Below are positions 23,280 through 34,511 of a stretch of 64,000 bases of DNA, one piece after another. Made by a program: the position numbers and the translations under genes. The stretch is from the NCBI RefSeq assembly GCF_040712315.1, contig NC_134024.1, forward strand, positions 28,201,158 through 28,265,157. The letters run 5' to 3'. The notes beneath the pieces were generated by a model, which ran no database searches, was not told where the DNA came from, and saw only the letters and a list, made by a program, of their open reading frames with translations. The DNA is from Castanea sativa. Lineage: Eukaryota; Streptophyta; Magnoliopsida; Fagales; Fagaceae. The stretch's first letter is position 1. Each line of letters starts with the position of its first letter.

Positions 23280-25091
23280 TCATCTCTCTTTTGATATGCT
23301 CCTCCGCCAAGAAGATCTAAAAGATTCATGACTAAGTGGCAATGGCCTGTCTCGTATTCTAGGAATATCAATGTCACCCTCTAACATTTTAAGGGCCTCA
23401 GCTATAGTAGGCCTAAAAGCCACCATAACATGAGCACAAAGTATTCCAACTTGAACAAACCTTTCCATGACCCCTTTTGGCCCTTCTTCTCTTATTGACT
23501 CATCAAAAATCTCTTCAACATTCCCTGATTTTGCATGCATCCAAGCCCAATCTGTGACCAATAGTATTGAGGATTTTGATGTGTCCAGTGCTTTCCTTCC
23601 GCTCATGATTTCAAGAATAACGATCCCAAAGCTATACACATCACTCTTCTCTGTTAGTTGCCCATAGAGAGCATACTCAGGTGCTAAGTAACCATGTGTG
23701 CCAGCAACCCTTGTGGTTAAATGAGACTGACCTTCACTATTTTGCTTTGCCAAACCAAAATCTGCCACTCTAGCCTTCATTGCGGAGTCCAAAAGTATGT
23801 TGGTGGACTTAATATCTCGGTGATAAATAGCGGGTTTGATTCCATAATGCAAGTAAGCAAGCCCTTTGGCCACATCAAGAATTATATTCTTACGCTGAGG
23901 CCATGTTAATCTCTCCCTACATAAAAACAATTGATCACCAACGTTACCATTTGACATGAAATCATAAACTAAAAACCTCCTCTTACCTTTCTGATTATCG
24001 CTTGTAACGCAACAACCTCGAAGAGCAAGAATGTTTCTATGCCTTATTTTGCTAATGATCTCAACCTCATTGCAAAAGTCTTCATCCCCTGTTGACTCCA
24101 AATCAAGAATTTGTTTCACCGCTACCAAAGTCCCATCTGAAAGGGTTCCTTTGTAGACAACCCCATATGCACCTTGACCAATCAAATTTCTCTGAGAAAA
24201 TCCATCTGTGGCTTGTTCAAGCTCCGATAAACGAAACCATTTTGCACCTGCGTTGGGCAATACACTACTTCTGAAACTGCTTACATATTCTTCATGCACA
24301 GAATTTTGCCTCTCTTTCTTGTCCCATCTCCTATACAAGATGATCCCTCCTAAAGCAAGCAAAACTCCAACAAGAGCACCCAATAACCCAAAAATCAACC
24401 TTAATTGAGTTGTTCTACTCAAATGGTCCCCTGACTTATTTGATGCAGAGCTAGACAATGGCATGCCCAGTATGCAATTAGCAGTCCTGACATCCTTTGG
24501 ACCAAACTCATTAGCAATTCCTGCAGCATATAGGACTGTGAAGTAGAAGCATTTTTGTGAGTTATTTTGGTCAAAATTGGCCAACTGGGAATTCACTTGC
24601 TTGCCAGCATCAACGCATGAGCCACATCTGATCAGCCCTGTCATGTCTCCTTGGCAAGATGAATCCAATTGTGTTGTTCCATTAACCCTTTGGTACCAAT
24701 CTTGGATTGTTATGATTCCAGCACACTGTGAAGTATTAGCAACAAAATTTGTTGCACTTAAGCATTGTGGGACTAAAGAAGGCTGGATTGACAAAGCTTC
24801 AAGCTTGGTTTGGAGATTGGAAAGGCAAGAAGAAGAAGACGCTAAATCAGGAAGTTGGAACCTAGAGGTGTCTTTGAGGTGTTGGGCTAGTCCTATGCCA
24901 AAGAGACTAAGAAGGGTCTGGCAACAGTGAGTCCCATTCGGGTCACGGGCCTCACGGCACATTGTAGTGTTCCATGGGAACGTTTCAACGTAGCTAAGAT
25001 CTATGGGGCATGAAGAAGTGGCTGAATCAATGAAAAAATTGGTGAAGAAGAAGAGGAAGAGAAGGGAAGAGAACGTGAGGGACTTGCCCAT
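23280..25091 (-). CDS. Receptor-like Ser/Thr kinase with SPARK-type ectodomain (At1g11050-like), copy A
   Basis: Single-exon gene of 603 codons from the Met codon at 25,089-25,091. A signal peptide comes first (TFSSLLFLFFFTNFF). The ectodomain then starts SSCPIDLSYVETFPWNTTMC, has 12 cysteines and several N-glycosylation sites, and matches what I know of the SPARK domain of Arabidopsis At1g11050. A transmembrane helix follows (about residues 231-252), then the kinase: GQGAYG loop, VAVK lysine, YHRDIKSTN, DFG, APE, all present, so an active RD-type kinase is expected. The frame is open upstream to 25,196. I prefer the later Met because it directly precedes the signal peptide, matches copy B, and a TATA-like CTATAATAC lies at about 25,136-25,144. 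It likely sits in the plasma membrane; its ligand and pathway are unknown. Confidence 0.92.
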   Translation of the reverse strand: MGKSLTFSSLLFLFFFTNFFIDSATSSCPIDLSYVETFPWNTTMCREARDPNGTHCCQTLLSLFGIGLAQHLKDTSRFQLPDLASSSSCLSNLQTKLEALSIQPSLVPQCLSATNFVANTSQCAGIITIQDWYQRVNGTTQLDSSCQGDMTGLIRCGSCVDAGKQVNSQLANFDQNNSQKCFYFTVLYAAGIANEFGPKDVRTANCILGMPLSSSASNKSGDHLSRTTQLRLIFGLLGALVGVLLALGGIILYRRWDKKERQNSVHEEYVSSFRSSVLPNAGAKWFRLSELEQATDGFSQRNLIGQGAYGVVYKGTLSDGTLVAVKQILDLESTGDEDFCNEVEIISKIRHRNILALRGCCVTSDNQKGKRRFLVYDFMSNGNVGDQLFLCRERLTWPQRKNIILDVAKGLAYLHYGIKPAIYHRDIKSTNILLDSAMKARVADFGLAKQNSEGQSHLTTRVAGTHGYLAPEYALYGQLTEKSDVYSFGIVILEIMSGRKALDTSKSSILLVTDWAWMHAKSGNVEEIFDESIREEGPKGVMERFVQVGILCAHVMVAFRPTIAEALKMLEGDIDIPRIRDRPLPLSHESFRSSWRRSISKER

Positions 25092-25135
25092 ATTCTCAAA
25101 CATTGAAATATTGGTGTTAGAACAAGTTGGACTCG

Positions 25136-25144
25136 TATTATAGA
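25136..25144 (-). promoter_or_regulatory. TATA-like box of kinase copy A
   Basis: CTATAATAC on the minus strand, about 45 bp upstream of the preferred start codon and conserved in copy B. If used, the leader is very short and the more upstream Met (25,196) could not be in the transcript. Confidence 0.4.
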
Positions 25145-25231
25145 GTGGAGTTCTGGGAAGTAAACTATGATGGCTGGCTGCCTGTAGTTTAGTCAAGAAA
25201 GCATGTTTGTGAGTTCTCTTGGATCACCTTC

Positions 25232-25246
25232 GGTCAAACATTGACC
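25232..25246. promoter_or_regulatory. Paired W-box cores (TTGACC) in copy A promoter
   Basis: GGTCAA at 25,232-25,237 and TTGACC at 25,241-25,246 form an inverted pair of W-box cores, the binding site of WRKY factors, about 140 bp upstream of the start codon. Copy B lacks them because its homology ends just before this point. Function is inferred from the motif only. Confidence 0.4.
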
Positions 25247-25480
25247 TATCAAACCCACCGGCCAATGAAGTTTCTATGAAAGTTTGGCTGCGGGTAGTGG
25301 TATGGAATATGGATAAGGGCCGTTACTAAATAATAAAATCAGTTTATTATAGTCCGTGTTCAATTTGAACTGAGTTTCGCGTCAACTTTTTGTAAGTAAA
25401 GACCAACAAAATTGGCCGAGAAAGAATTGATTTTTCTAATTATAAATTCATGAAAATCATATAAAACAATTAAAAGTTTT

Positions 25481-25620
25481 AGTGGGTTCCAGCTAGCTCA
25501 ACTGGTAAAGTCTCTTATGGTTAAATAAAAGATTTGGGGTTCAATCCCCGTCTACTCCAAAAACTGATTGGTGTTTTGGTCTGATGATAAAGAGATGAAA
25601 TTCTCTGTCAAAAAAAAAAA
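25481..25620 (+). mobile_element. tRNA-derived SINE
   Basis: A polymerase-III-like box A (TAGCTCAACTGGTAAAG, 25,494-25,510) and box B (GGGTTCAATCCC, about 25,538-25,549) at tRNA-like spacing are followed by a tRNA-unrelated body and an A tail (25,609-25,620). Flanking 'attaaaagttt' and 'attaaaaactt' look like a decayed target duplication. It is not a functional tRNA gene because the stems do not pair properly. Confidence 0.65.
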
Positions 25621-25930
25621 ATTAAAAACTTCAAACAGAGATTATTGTATGACTTGCATGTTCAATAAATACTAATATATATAGAAAAAAGAGAAAATTC
25701 AATTAGATTTTAAATTGAAATTCAATTAATGTCCAATTTTATGCCACATATCCCATTTAATCTAAATTTTTAAATTTTTGTGTCAAGTTAGTTAATTCAG
25801 TATAAAAAGTTGAAATTTAATTAGAGCTTAATTTTGCATCACATGTTTTATTTAATACAAGTTTTTAAATTTTAGTGCTAAGTGAGTTAATTCAATGTAG
25901 AAAACAAGGAGTCAATATGAATAAACCATA

Positions 25931-25969
<39 letters not shown>

Positions 25970-26092
25970 CGCGCGCGTGCTTAGAGAAAATTTAATTGTG
26001 TGCAAAATTGTGAATTCTACTTTTGTTAGCTTTCCATATAAATTGAATTGTTTAGATTTTTGCTGCTATTTTTTTTTGTTCAACTCATGAGC

Positions 26093-27117
26093 ATATTTTT
26101 TATAATATTTCTATTAACGTAACAAATTTTAATTAAGCTGAACGATCTAAGCACCTATTCCTATTCAATTTAGGAGATACTATTGGGCTAATTTGTTTTT
26201 TTATTTTGTGTTGTATTTAGTAGAATTCTATGATTAGTGATTGTAAATTAATATTGTATATGTAATATCTAATTGTGATTTTCAACATTAAATACATAAA
26301 TAGTAATGTAATGAGAAATTCAGTGTAACCAATATCAAGAAAATTGAAAGAAAAAAAATATTTTAGTACTTCTAAATATCCTAGTCGAACTAATATCTTA
26401 TATGTCTTATAACCCAAGCTAACATCAATAGCACTACTATAATTTATCATCCTCATACGTAAGCACAGTTTAAATACTAGTCTATGTAAAAATTGAGATC
26501 ACATGTTAATTTACTTATAGATTGAATTAAATTGAACATGTATAATTGTAATTAAACAATATACTATCATTTCCTCTTTTCATTTTCATTTTAAAACATC
26601 AAAAACAGATGGGAAGAGGATCTCTCCCTTTCTCAACAAAAAAAAAAAAAAGTTATCCCTCTCCCTACGTAGATTTTTCCCACTTCTTCCTCTTATACAC
26701 TCTACTTTTAATCCAAACACACGGTCAAAAAGATAATTCCAAATTAATTGTTATTAGCAATTAGTGACTTCGATATATCTTGTAATTGAATTGCTCATCA
26801 AACTATTTTGTTGTATCATTGTTTCCTGCTCATTTTCCTTAACCAGAACACCCAAAATTAAAACGATATGTCCAAAAGAAACCTCGAGTCTTCTAATTGG
26901 AAATTCGAAATGTTTAGGATGGTCGCTAAAAATCAACAATAAAATTGAAAGCTTCTGAAATTTACTACTTTTACTATCAAAGTCACAAAATTCACAATCC
27001 CAAGACGTGAGCTTAGTCATTTTGAAGATCTTATAATATTCATGAAGTTTTAGTTTGAAACCTCAAATTACTGTTTTAGGATACTCCTAAAGGATTCTCT
27101 ATGATATTTGATGTGTG
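26093..27117. other. Shared upstream sequence (copy A)
   Basis: Non-coding and collinear with 47,088-48,180 in copy B. It has a 15-base A run near 26,638 where copy B has a long AT microsatellite. Confidence 0.6.
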
Positions 27118-27125
27118 AGACATGG

Positions 27126-29686
27126 CATAGTTTTGAAACTCGGACCGGACCATACGGTCTGATCCGGTTAATCGGAAACCCTTTTTTTTGCGGTTCTTTT
27201 AACCAGAACAACCTCTCTACAAGAAAAGCATGAAACCGTGTGAACCGCACGGTTCTTGAAACCGTGAACGATTCTCGCGGTTTTTTTTTTTCAGCAAATA
27301 CCGGCTGAAGTTATAGATTTTGCCGGCATGCACTTTGGACTTTTTTCAGATCTGGAACCAAAAGAATTGTGAGGGAAAAAAAACAAACTGAGAAGAAAAA
27401 GATGAGAAAGTAGGGGTTGTGCAAAATTGAAGCAAGCTAGCAACCTAGCACAGATTGCCAATCACAGCCTTCATCTTCGTCTTCTGCTTCTTTCTTCTTT
27501 ATCTCCTTCTTCTCTTTCTTCTTTCCGTCTCTGCTGCAGTGGTTTCTGAGTTTCTCACCTTCTCTCTGTTTGTGCTTGTTTTGACTTTTGAATTGTTTTT
27601 TATGTTACCAAAGAACATTCACGTGACTTGCATTGGGGAAGTGAAAACTTTTGGTTTTGTGAATTAAAGGGAAAACTGTTTCAGCCGTTAGATGAGCCCG
27701 TGTTGTGGCACTAGACACTTCTTTGTGTTTTTCTCAGTAATGGTATAATGAACACTGTTCATTGAACAGAGAGAGCATGTTTTTTTTTTTTTTTCTTTTT
27801 TTAATGCTGCAGGTCTGGTATACTGTGCACATTACGGCACAGTGCACAAGATGGTCAAAGAGCTTTGACCGTTCAAACTTTTCCACTTGATAATGATAAA
27901 AAGCTGCGAAATATTTTGTAACATTAATTTTTTTTTAATTGTAAATATTAATTAAAAGTATTTATAATATTTTATTTGTTACATTTTTCTTATATGTTTT
28001 AATAAGTTTAACTGTTTACTAAAAAAATGGAATAGTAGAGAAAAAATAGCGAGCCAACATATACAATTAAGTATATAATAATTATTAAATAATTATTTTA
28101 ATTTAAAATTACTAAGTGTCCTTCTAATTATTATATTGTTACAATATTACGATGACGAGTTTAACTAATTAACATATAAATAAATAAATAAATATTATAT
28201 CTATGCATGCCTAGGATATGATATTTCTTATTTGTCCTGTGAAAGTTATTATATAAAAAAATACATTTAAAAGATAGGTTTTTATATTGAATTGGGTCAT
28301 TTGATTTAATTTTTCTATTTAAACTAATTTAATATATTTATTTATATTTAAATAATTATTAAATTAATTATAACGTCATCACGATTTGACTCTGGTTCAA
28401 CCTTGAACCTTAAAAATCTTAAACCTCTTTTTTTTACGGTTCAATGAACGGTTCAGGTCTGAAAATCTTGGACATGGGTATTGCACACACCCAAAAAAAA
28501 AAACTAGGGAATTTAGTCTTGAATAAGTTTAGATATGCCTGTTTCTTCCACACACACATAAAACCAAAAAAAAATACCAAAAAAAAAAATGTCACGTGTT
28601 AAATTGAAGAAAAAGATGAGAAAGTAGGGGTTGTGCAAAATTGAAGCAAGCTAGCAACCTAGCACAGATCGCCAATCACAGCCTTCATCTTCGTCTTCCG
28701 CTTCTTTCTTCTTTTTCTCCTTCTTCTCTTTCTTCTTTCCGTCTCTGCTGCAGTGGTTTCTGAGTTTCTCACCTTCTCTCTGTTTGTGCTTGTTTTGACT
28801 TCTGAATTCTTTTTTTATGTTACCAAAGAACATTCACGTGACTTGCATTGGGAAAGTGAAAACTTTTGGTTTTTGAATTAAAGGGAAAACTGTTTCAGCC
28901 GTTAGATGAGCCCGTGTTGTGGCACTAGACACTTCTTTGTGTTTTTCTCAGTAATGGTATAATGAACACTGTTCATTGAACAGAGAGAGCATGTTTTTTT
29001 TTTTTTTTCTTTTTTTAATGCTGCAGGTCTGGTACACTGTGCACATTACTGCACAGTATACAAGATGGTCAAAGAGTTTTGACCGTTCAAACTTTTCAAC
29101 TTGGTAATGATAAAAAAGCTGCGAAATATTTTGTAATTTTAAAATTTTTAAAAGAATTTGTAAATATTAATTAAAAGTACTTATAATATTTTATTTGTTA
29201 TATTTTTTGTGTGTATTTTAATAAGTTTAACTGTTTACTTAAAAGAAAAAATTGAATGGTAGAGAAAAAATAATGAGCCAATATATACAATTAAGTATAT
29301 AATAATTATTAAATAATTATTTTAATTTAAAATTACTAAGTTTCCTTTTAATTCCTATATTATTACAATATTATTATGACGAGTTTAACTAATTAACATA
29401 TAAATAAATAAAGAAATATTATATCTATGTATGCTTAGAATATGATATTTCTTATTTGTTCTGTGAAAGTTATTATATGAAAAAATACATTTAAAAGATA
29501 GATTTTTATATTGAATTGGGTCATTTAATTTAATTTTTCTATTTATACTAATTTAATATATTTATTTATATTTAAATAATTATTAAATTAATTATGACGT
29601 CATCACGGTTCGACTCCGGTTCAACCTTACAAACCTTAAATCTCTCCCTTTTACGGTTCAATGAACGGTCTGGGTCTGAAAACCTT
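27126..29686. mobile_element. Non-autonomous hAT-like element (copy 2), only in copy A
   Basis: A perfect 8-bp direct repeat AGACATGG flanks it (27,118-27,125 and 29,687-29,694). Copy B has a single AGACATGG at the matching place (48,181-48,188), i.e. the empty site. Ends are CATAGTTTTGAAACTCGGACC and (complement of right end) AAGGTTTTCAGACCCAGACC, related to the element at 10,293-11,939. There is no transposase. It is enlarged by an internal tandem duplication of about 1.2 kb that also duplicated its right end and flank. Confidence 0.85.
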
Positions 29687-29826
29687 AGACATGGGTATTG
29701 CACACACCCAAAAAAAAAAAAAAAAAACTAGGGAATTGAGCCTTGAATAAGTTTAGATATGCCTGTTTCTTCCACACACACAGAAAAAACCAAAAAATAA
29801 AAAATAAAAATGTCACGTTAAATTGG
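27392..29826 (+). repeat. 1.2 kb tandem duplication spanning the end of hAT copy 2
   Basis: Units 27,392-28,605 and 28,606-29,826 both begin 'gaagaaaaagatgag' and both end with the element's right terminus followed by 'gacatgggtattgcacac' and about 130 bp of host flank. The duplication therefore happened after the element inserted. There is no gene; open frames in it are pyrimidine-rich low complexity. Confidence 0.85.
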
Positions 29827-31607
29827 AAGGACTTGATTTTCAAAGCACTAATTCATATAGTTTGAAACGAGGGAATTTGGGTAGAAATGAAGCGAGTAAA
29901 ATGAAATTGCAGACCCCACCTTGTTGCCGTTCTCTTTTTTTTTTTTTTGCTAAACTTGTTGCCTTTTCTGTTTCTAAGTAAAAGATGATAGAAGATGAAT
30001 CCACAAGTTCCACGTGCGATGGATGAGACTACTTTTGTTGATGTATTTTGTTTAAAAAAATATTAAATTAAATTATATAAAATATGAATCTACCTTAAAA
30101 AAGTCCCTTCAAGACGTTCGATACCTAAAAAAAAGGGTTTAAAAAATTAAACATAACCAAATAAACAATGAAATAAAGTTTAACAAAAAAAAAAATCTTC
30201 TCCAATCTCCAAAACAAAAAGGGGTTAACTTAATAGATGCAAACCATTTGGTCATTTGAAAGAAAAGAAAAGAATTAATTCTGTATTCCATGATTCTATC
30301 CAAAGTAAGTGAAATCTTTTCTATCCCATTAGTACTATTCAATTAGAGAAAAAGAAAAAAGAAATAAACATATAATAACAAGATTATATATTTCTTTCTT
30401 TCTGTTAGTTTATAAATTTCCACGCGTTTAAAAAGAACAATCCGTATCCACTCCTTTTATTTCATTTTTATTTATTCTTCTTTTTATTTATTTTTTCCTT
30501 ATATAAATTCTCACATAATATAATTATAATGTCCTCAGATTAATAATCCAAACTTGGCAAGGGAAAGTTCTAGGAAACTCATTCACAGGGAAGGACAAGA
30601 GCCTTATTTTTAGTACTAGTTGTACCTTGACCTTTCTGATTCTCTTATCATGATTTTTTTTTTTTTTTTTTTGAGAAAGTATTTTCATGATTGTTAAGAT
30701 GGCCTGCAGCAGTAACAGTAACGAAGTACTTTGAATTCTTGCTTTCTATTTTCTTTAAAATAGTGTAACCAAAGAAAATTTCTGGATGAGAGCCGGGATT
30801 AATTGAGCAATTTTAATTTCACACCCCAAACTTCTCGTTAGTCAAAAGCCTCAACTGAACAGGATTTTTAATTGTTATACTAATTGTGAAAGAGTTTGCT
30901 TGATGCTTAGAGTAAAAAAGGCTCAATAGATAATCATTAAATATTGCTTTGTACGTAAATTAGGAGTTAAATTCTTAGCCTTCAGAAGAAGAAAGAACAT
31001 TAGCCAAATACCTTCACAACATAGATGGTATCCCTCTTTGTCCTTGATCCCTTTTATTTATCAATGCATTATCTTGTGACGTGAAAGATTTAGATACAAT
31101 AATTGGATTAATTACAAGACTATAGGTTGTAATGAGACAATAATTGGATTAATTCCAAGTATATTAATGAGAAAAAATAAACTTTCATTAATGAGAAAAG
31201 TATATTCTTTTTCATTAATAAAAGTATATTTTTTAATTAAGTAGTCACATAACAAAATTATAAGAAATGAACGGGATGACTCATGTGGACTGACTCCACT
31301 TTACAATTAAAGTGCATTTATTTCATAATTCGGTTTAAATTTGAAAAATATAAATGATCACAATTTGTCACATTATTTTTTAAATCTAAAAAATAAAACT
31401 TTGAATGTGAAATGACAAAATTGAGAAGACTTAAATTGAAGAGGATCTTATTTGTGCTATCCTATTATACAACAGTACAAGAGCTGAAATAAATGATTGA
31501 AGTGTAACCAGATTTTTCATAGAGCTAAATCTTGATTCTAAAATCGTACATGGCTATGTATCAATCCCATTATTATTTCTATATATGAAAAGAGCAACAA
31601 TGCTGAG
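29827..31607. other. Shared gene-free sequence (copy A)
   Basis: AT-rich non-coding DNA with collinear counterpart 48,300-50,067 in copy B. T runs at 29,936-29,948 and 30,655-30,672. No conserved reading frame. Confidence 0.6.
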
Positions 31608-32477
31608 TGTTGGTGTAAACACAATAATAATAGAAATAACATAAAGAGAAACCTAATAACTTCTGAATATTATTAATTTAAAGAGAAAAATTACACAACT
31701 CTATTTGGATTGGGGCGCAACACTCGCTCTCTTTAAGGAGATTCAAATCCTTCATTAGCTAAACTTTGTAACTAGTGCAGACCTTCTTTGACTTGTCTCA
31801 TCTAGGATACAACAATCCAACAAGTGTCATATGGCTAAAACAGTCTCTGCACAAAGTGTTCAAGTCCAAAACTCCACTAGAAAAACACATTTCCTTAACA
31901 AGAACCTTCCTTTCTTTCTTTTTTTGTGTATATTACAGTAACTTGAATTGGGTCTAAATAAGGCTATTTATAGGCTCAATGGGCCTCATGAAATTACTAC
32001 CCAAATTAATCTAATTAATTAGGTCAATCATTCTGATGTAGTGGGAGTTACAAGATTAATTGCTCGATATTAATTCGATGGGCTGGAGTTACACAATTAA
32101 TTGTGAGATAAGGAGTTTCTGAAGAATGAAAAGACCCAAACGGATAGTTTATTAAGTGGGTTAATGGTTTTTCATTTTTCATAATAAAAATGAAAAGGTT
32201 GTCAAGTATGAGGATCCAAGAGGCTGTCTCATTTTCATTTTTGACACCTCCACCCTTCACCTCCTCCTTTCGCACTTATCTAGCCCAATATCTGAGTCAA
32301 TTCATATTAACTCATTAATCACCACAATTAAAAAGAATAAAATAGTCTCTCTCTTTTTCAATGTGGGATTAAACATTTTCACTAACTCCTCATCTTCCAT
32401 ATTCATTCCCACATCTTTACATTTATATGTTGTGATATTTATTCATTCTAATTAATTAATATTAAAATGCTCCAACA
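31608..32477 (-). repeat. 3' LTR of copia in copy A (870 bp)
   Basis: Begins TGTTGGTGTAAACAC and ends GCTCCAACA on the + strand, giving TGTTGG...CCAACA termini. The purine tract is just inside (32,478-32,490; AGTGAGGGAT on the minus strand). The TATA box is CCTATAAATAGC at 31,963-31,974 on the minus strand. Confidence 0.85.
31963..31974 (-). promoter_or_regulatory. Copia LTR TATA box (copy A)
   Basis: CCTATAAATAGC on the minus strand, mid-LTR. Its counterpart in copy B is at 50,424-50,435. It is the expected U3 promoter of the element. Confidence 0.55.
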
Positions 32478-33214
32478 ATCCCTCACTAATATTAATATTA
32501 AACTTTTTTTTAATTAAAAAGATATTACCAGGCAAAGATGGATCACTATGCATTATGAAGGTGTGCTCTACTAATCTGTATTGAACCTTCACTTAGTAAA
32601 ACAATGATCTCAACTCCAGAGTCGTAGTGATCTCCAACTTTAACTAAAATTGTTTTGGAGAAATTAAGCGTCACTGCTTACATATAACAACCCAAGTGTA
32701 GACATGAACTTTTATAGCTAGCACTTTGTTGATCCCAATTTCATGAGTGTATTTGAGATTAAGTCCAAATCTCATAGGGAGTGACCCCACCCCCACACTC
32801 ACATAGGTGAAATTTTGTTAATAGTACTTCTATAATTCTGACACTCCACTCATACGAGCTACAAATTTCATTAAGAGTTTTTTACTCAACCTTTCAACAT
32901 TACAAGATAAATGAACTTACATAATAGGGATGAACAATAAAAAAATTATTTATAAAATAAATAATGGAAGAAATAAATAGTGCATTTCTTACGACCATCG
33001 TATGGTTCGTTTTTCCCATTGAACTCAATTCTCAGGATCTCTAGTCCTTGGGTTGGTTATCCTCATACATGACTCATGATTCTATGGACTTTAGTCCCAT
33101 CCCCCTCGATGTATTCTAGACCATATCTTTTGTCAAAGCCTTGGTAAATGGATCTGTAAGATTACCATTAGATTTAATATAATCCACAGTTATGATGCCA
33201 CTACTCAAATAAGA

Positions 33215-34511
33215 TCACGTGGTACTATGCTTTCTTTTTATAGGTCTGGATTTACTGTTGTAGTAACGGTTTTTAACTCTACCAATTGTGACAGTATTAT
33301 CACAATGAATTAATATAGGTAAAATTGGTTTTTCCAGAAGTGGAATTTCATATAACAAATCTCGAAGCCAATTTGCCTCTTCACTAGCTGAAGCTAATGC
33401 TATTAATTCAGCTTCCATTATTGAATTAGCAATTATTGTTTACTTTTTAGATTTCCAACAAATAGCACCACTACTTAAGGTAAAAATATAACTAGTGGAA
33501 GAGAGAAAATCACTTGACAAAGTATTCCAATCAGCATCACTAAAAGCTTCAATCATAGCAGGATACTTTTTATAAAATAAGCCATAACTTTTAGTACCAA
33601 TTAAATATCTCATGACTTGCTCAATAGCTAGCCAATGATCTTTACTAGGCTTGCTAGTAAATCTGCTTAGCACTCTTACTATATATGCAATGTCAGGTCT
33701 AGTACAATCAGTAGCATAACATAAACTACCAATGATATTAGCATAATCATTTTATTAAAAATCTCATCATCATTATTCACAAGAAATAAATGAACACTAG
33801 AATCAAAAGGAGTAGATATACTTTTGTGATCATAAAAATTATATTTTCTCAACATAATGTGATTGATCAAGAAATATTCCATCACATATTTTTGTAATTT
33901 TCATACCCAAAATAAAACTAGCCTCACCAAGATCTTTCATGTTAAAATGGCTATTAAACATATTTTTCGTCTCAATTATGACATGTATATTTGAGCCAAA
34001 AATCAACATATTATCCACATAGAGGCTAATAATAACATGTAAATTATTCCATGATTTAGAATAAATACATTTATCACATTTATTTGATTTATAATCATTC
34101 TCAATCATGCAGGAATCAAACTTTTCATGCCACTGCTTAGGTGCTTGCTTTAAGCCATATAGCGATTTAGTTAGCTTACATACCTTGCTTTCTTTTTCAA
34201 GCTCTACAAAGCCTTCGGATTGATCCATATAAATCTCTTCCTCTAAGTCCCCATTTAGAAAAGCAGTTTTTACATCCATTTGATGAATTTTCAAATAAAA
34301 AATTGCAGCAACAGCAATTAACAATTTAAGAGATGTAATTATTGTTACTGGAGAAAAAGTATCAAAGAAATCAAGATCAGCTTTTTATTTAATACTTTTT
34401 GCAATAAGTCTAGCTTTAAACTCATTTATTAATCCATCAGATTTCAACTTTTTTCTAAGGACCCATTTGCAACCTATAGTCTTACAACCCAGTGGAAGAC
34501 CTACTAAAATC
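33215..34511 (-). pseudogene. Copia reverse transcriptase and RNase H remnant (copy A)
   Basis: RT is in 34,324-33,839 with QMDVKTAFLNGDLEEEIYMD and LYVDNMLIFG. The second aspartate of the catalytic YVDD box is asparagine here and in copy B, a shared inactivating change. After a frameshift near 33,850 come the RT end (33,885-33,679) and RNase H pieces (33,673-33,440, FSDADWNTLSSDFLSS; 33,418-33,215, MEAELIALASASEEANWLRD). A stop near 33,425 separates the last two. Confidence 0.85.

Larger units (their letters stand above)
25231..26092. other. 0.86 kb upstream segment present only in copy A
   Basis: Homology between copies stops after 'ggatcacctt' (25,230 and 47,079) and resumes at 'atattttttataatatttc' (26,093 and 47,088). 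The segment contains the W-box pair, a SINE and a TA/TG microsatellite (25,931-25,980). Whether A gained it or B lost it cannot be told from the sequence. Confidence 0.8.

Noticed and set aside
23093..23377. 94-codon minus-strand frame overlapping the kinase 3' end, also present at 44,935-45,219.
   Set aside because: Out of frame with the kinase, no domain; its conservation reflects the recent duplication.
25092..25196. Upstream in-frame Met at 25,196 as start of kinase copy A (638 codons).
   Set aside because: It would put 35 residues before the signal peptide, is not preserved in copy B, and lies upstream of the TATA-like box.
25494..25552. Possible tRNA gene.
   Set aside because: Box A and B are present, but arms do not pair as a tRNA and an A tail follows; it is a SINE head.
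27455..27667. Hydrophobic 70-codon frame that could be a small membrane protein.
   Set aside because: It lies in a pyrimidine-rich part of a hAT-like element and is not preserved in the second tandem unit at 28,670.
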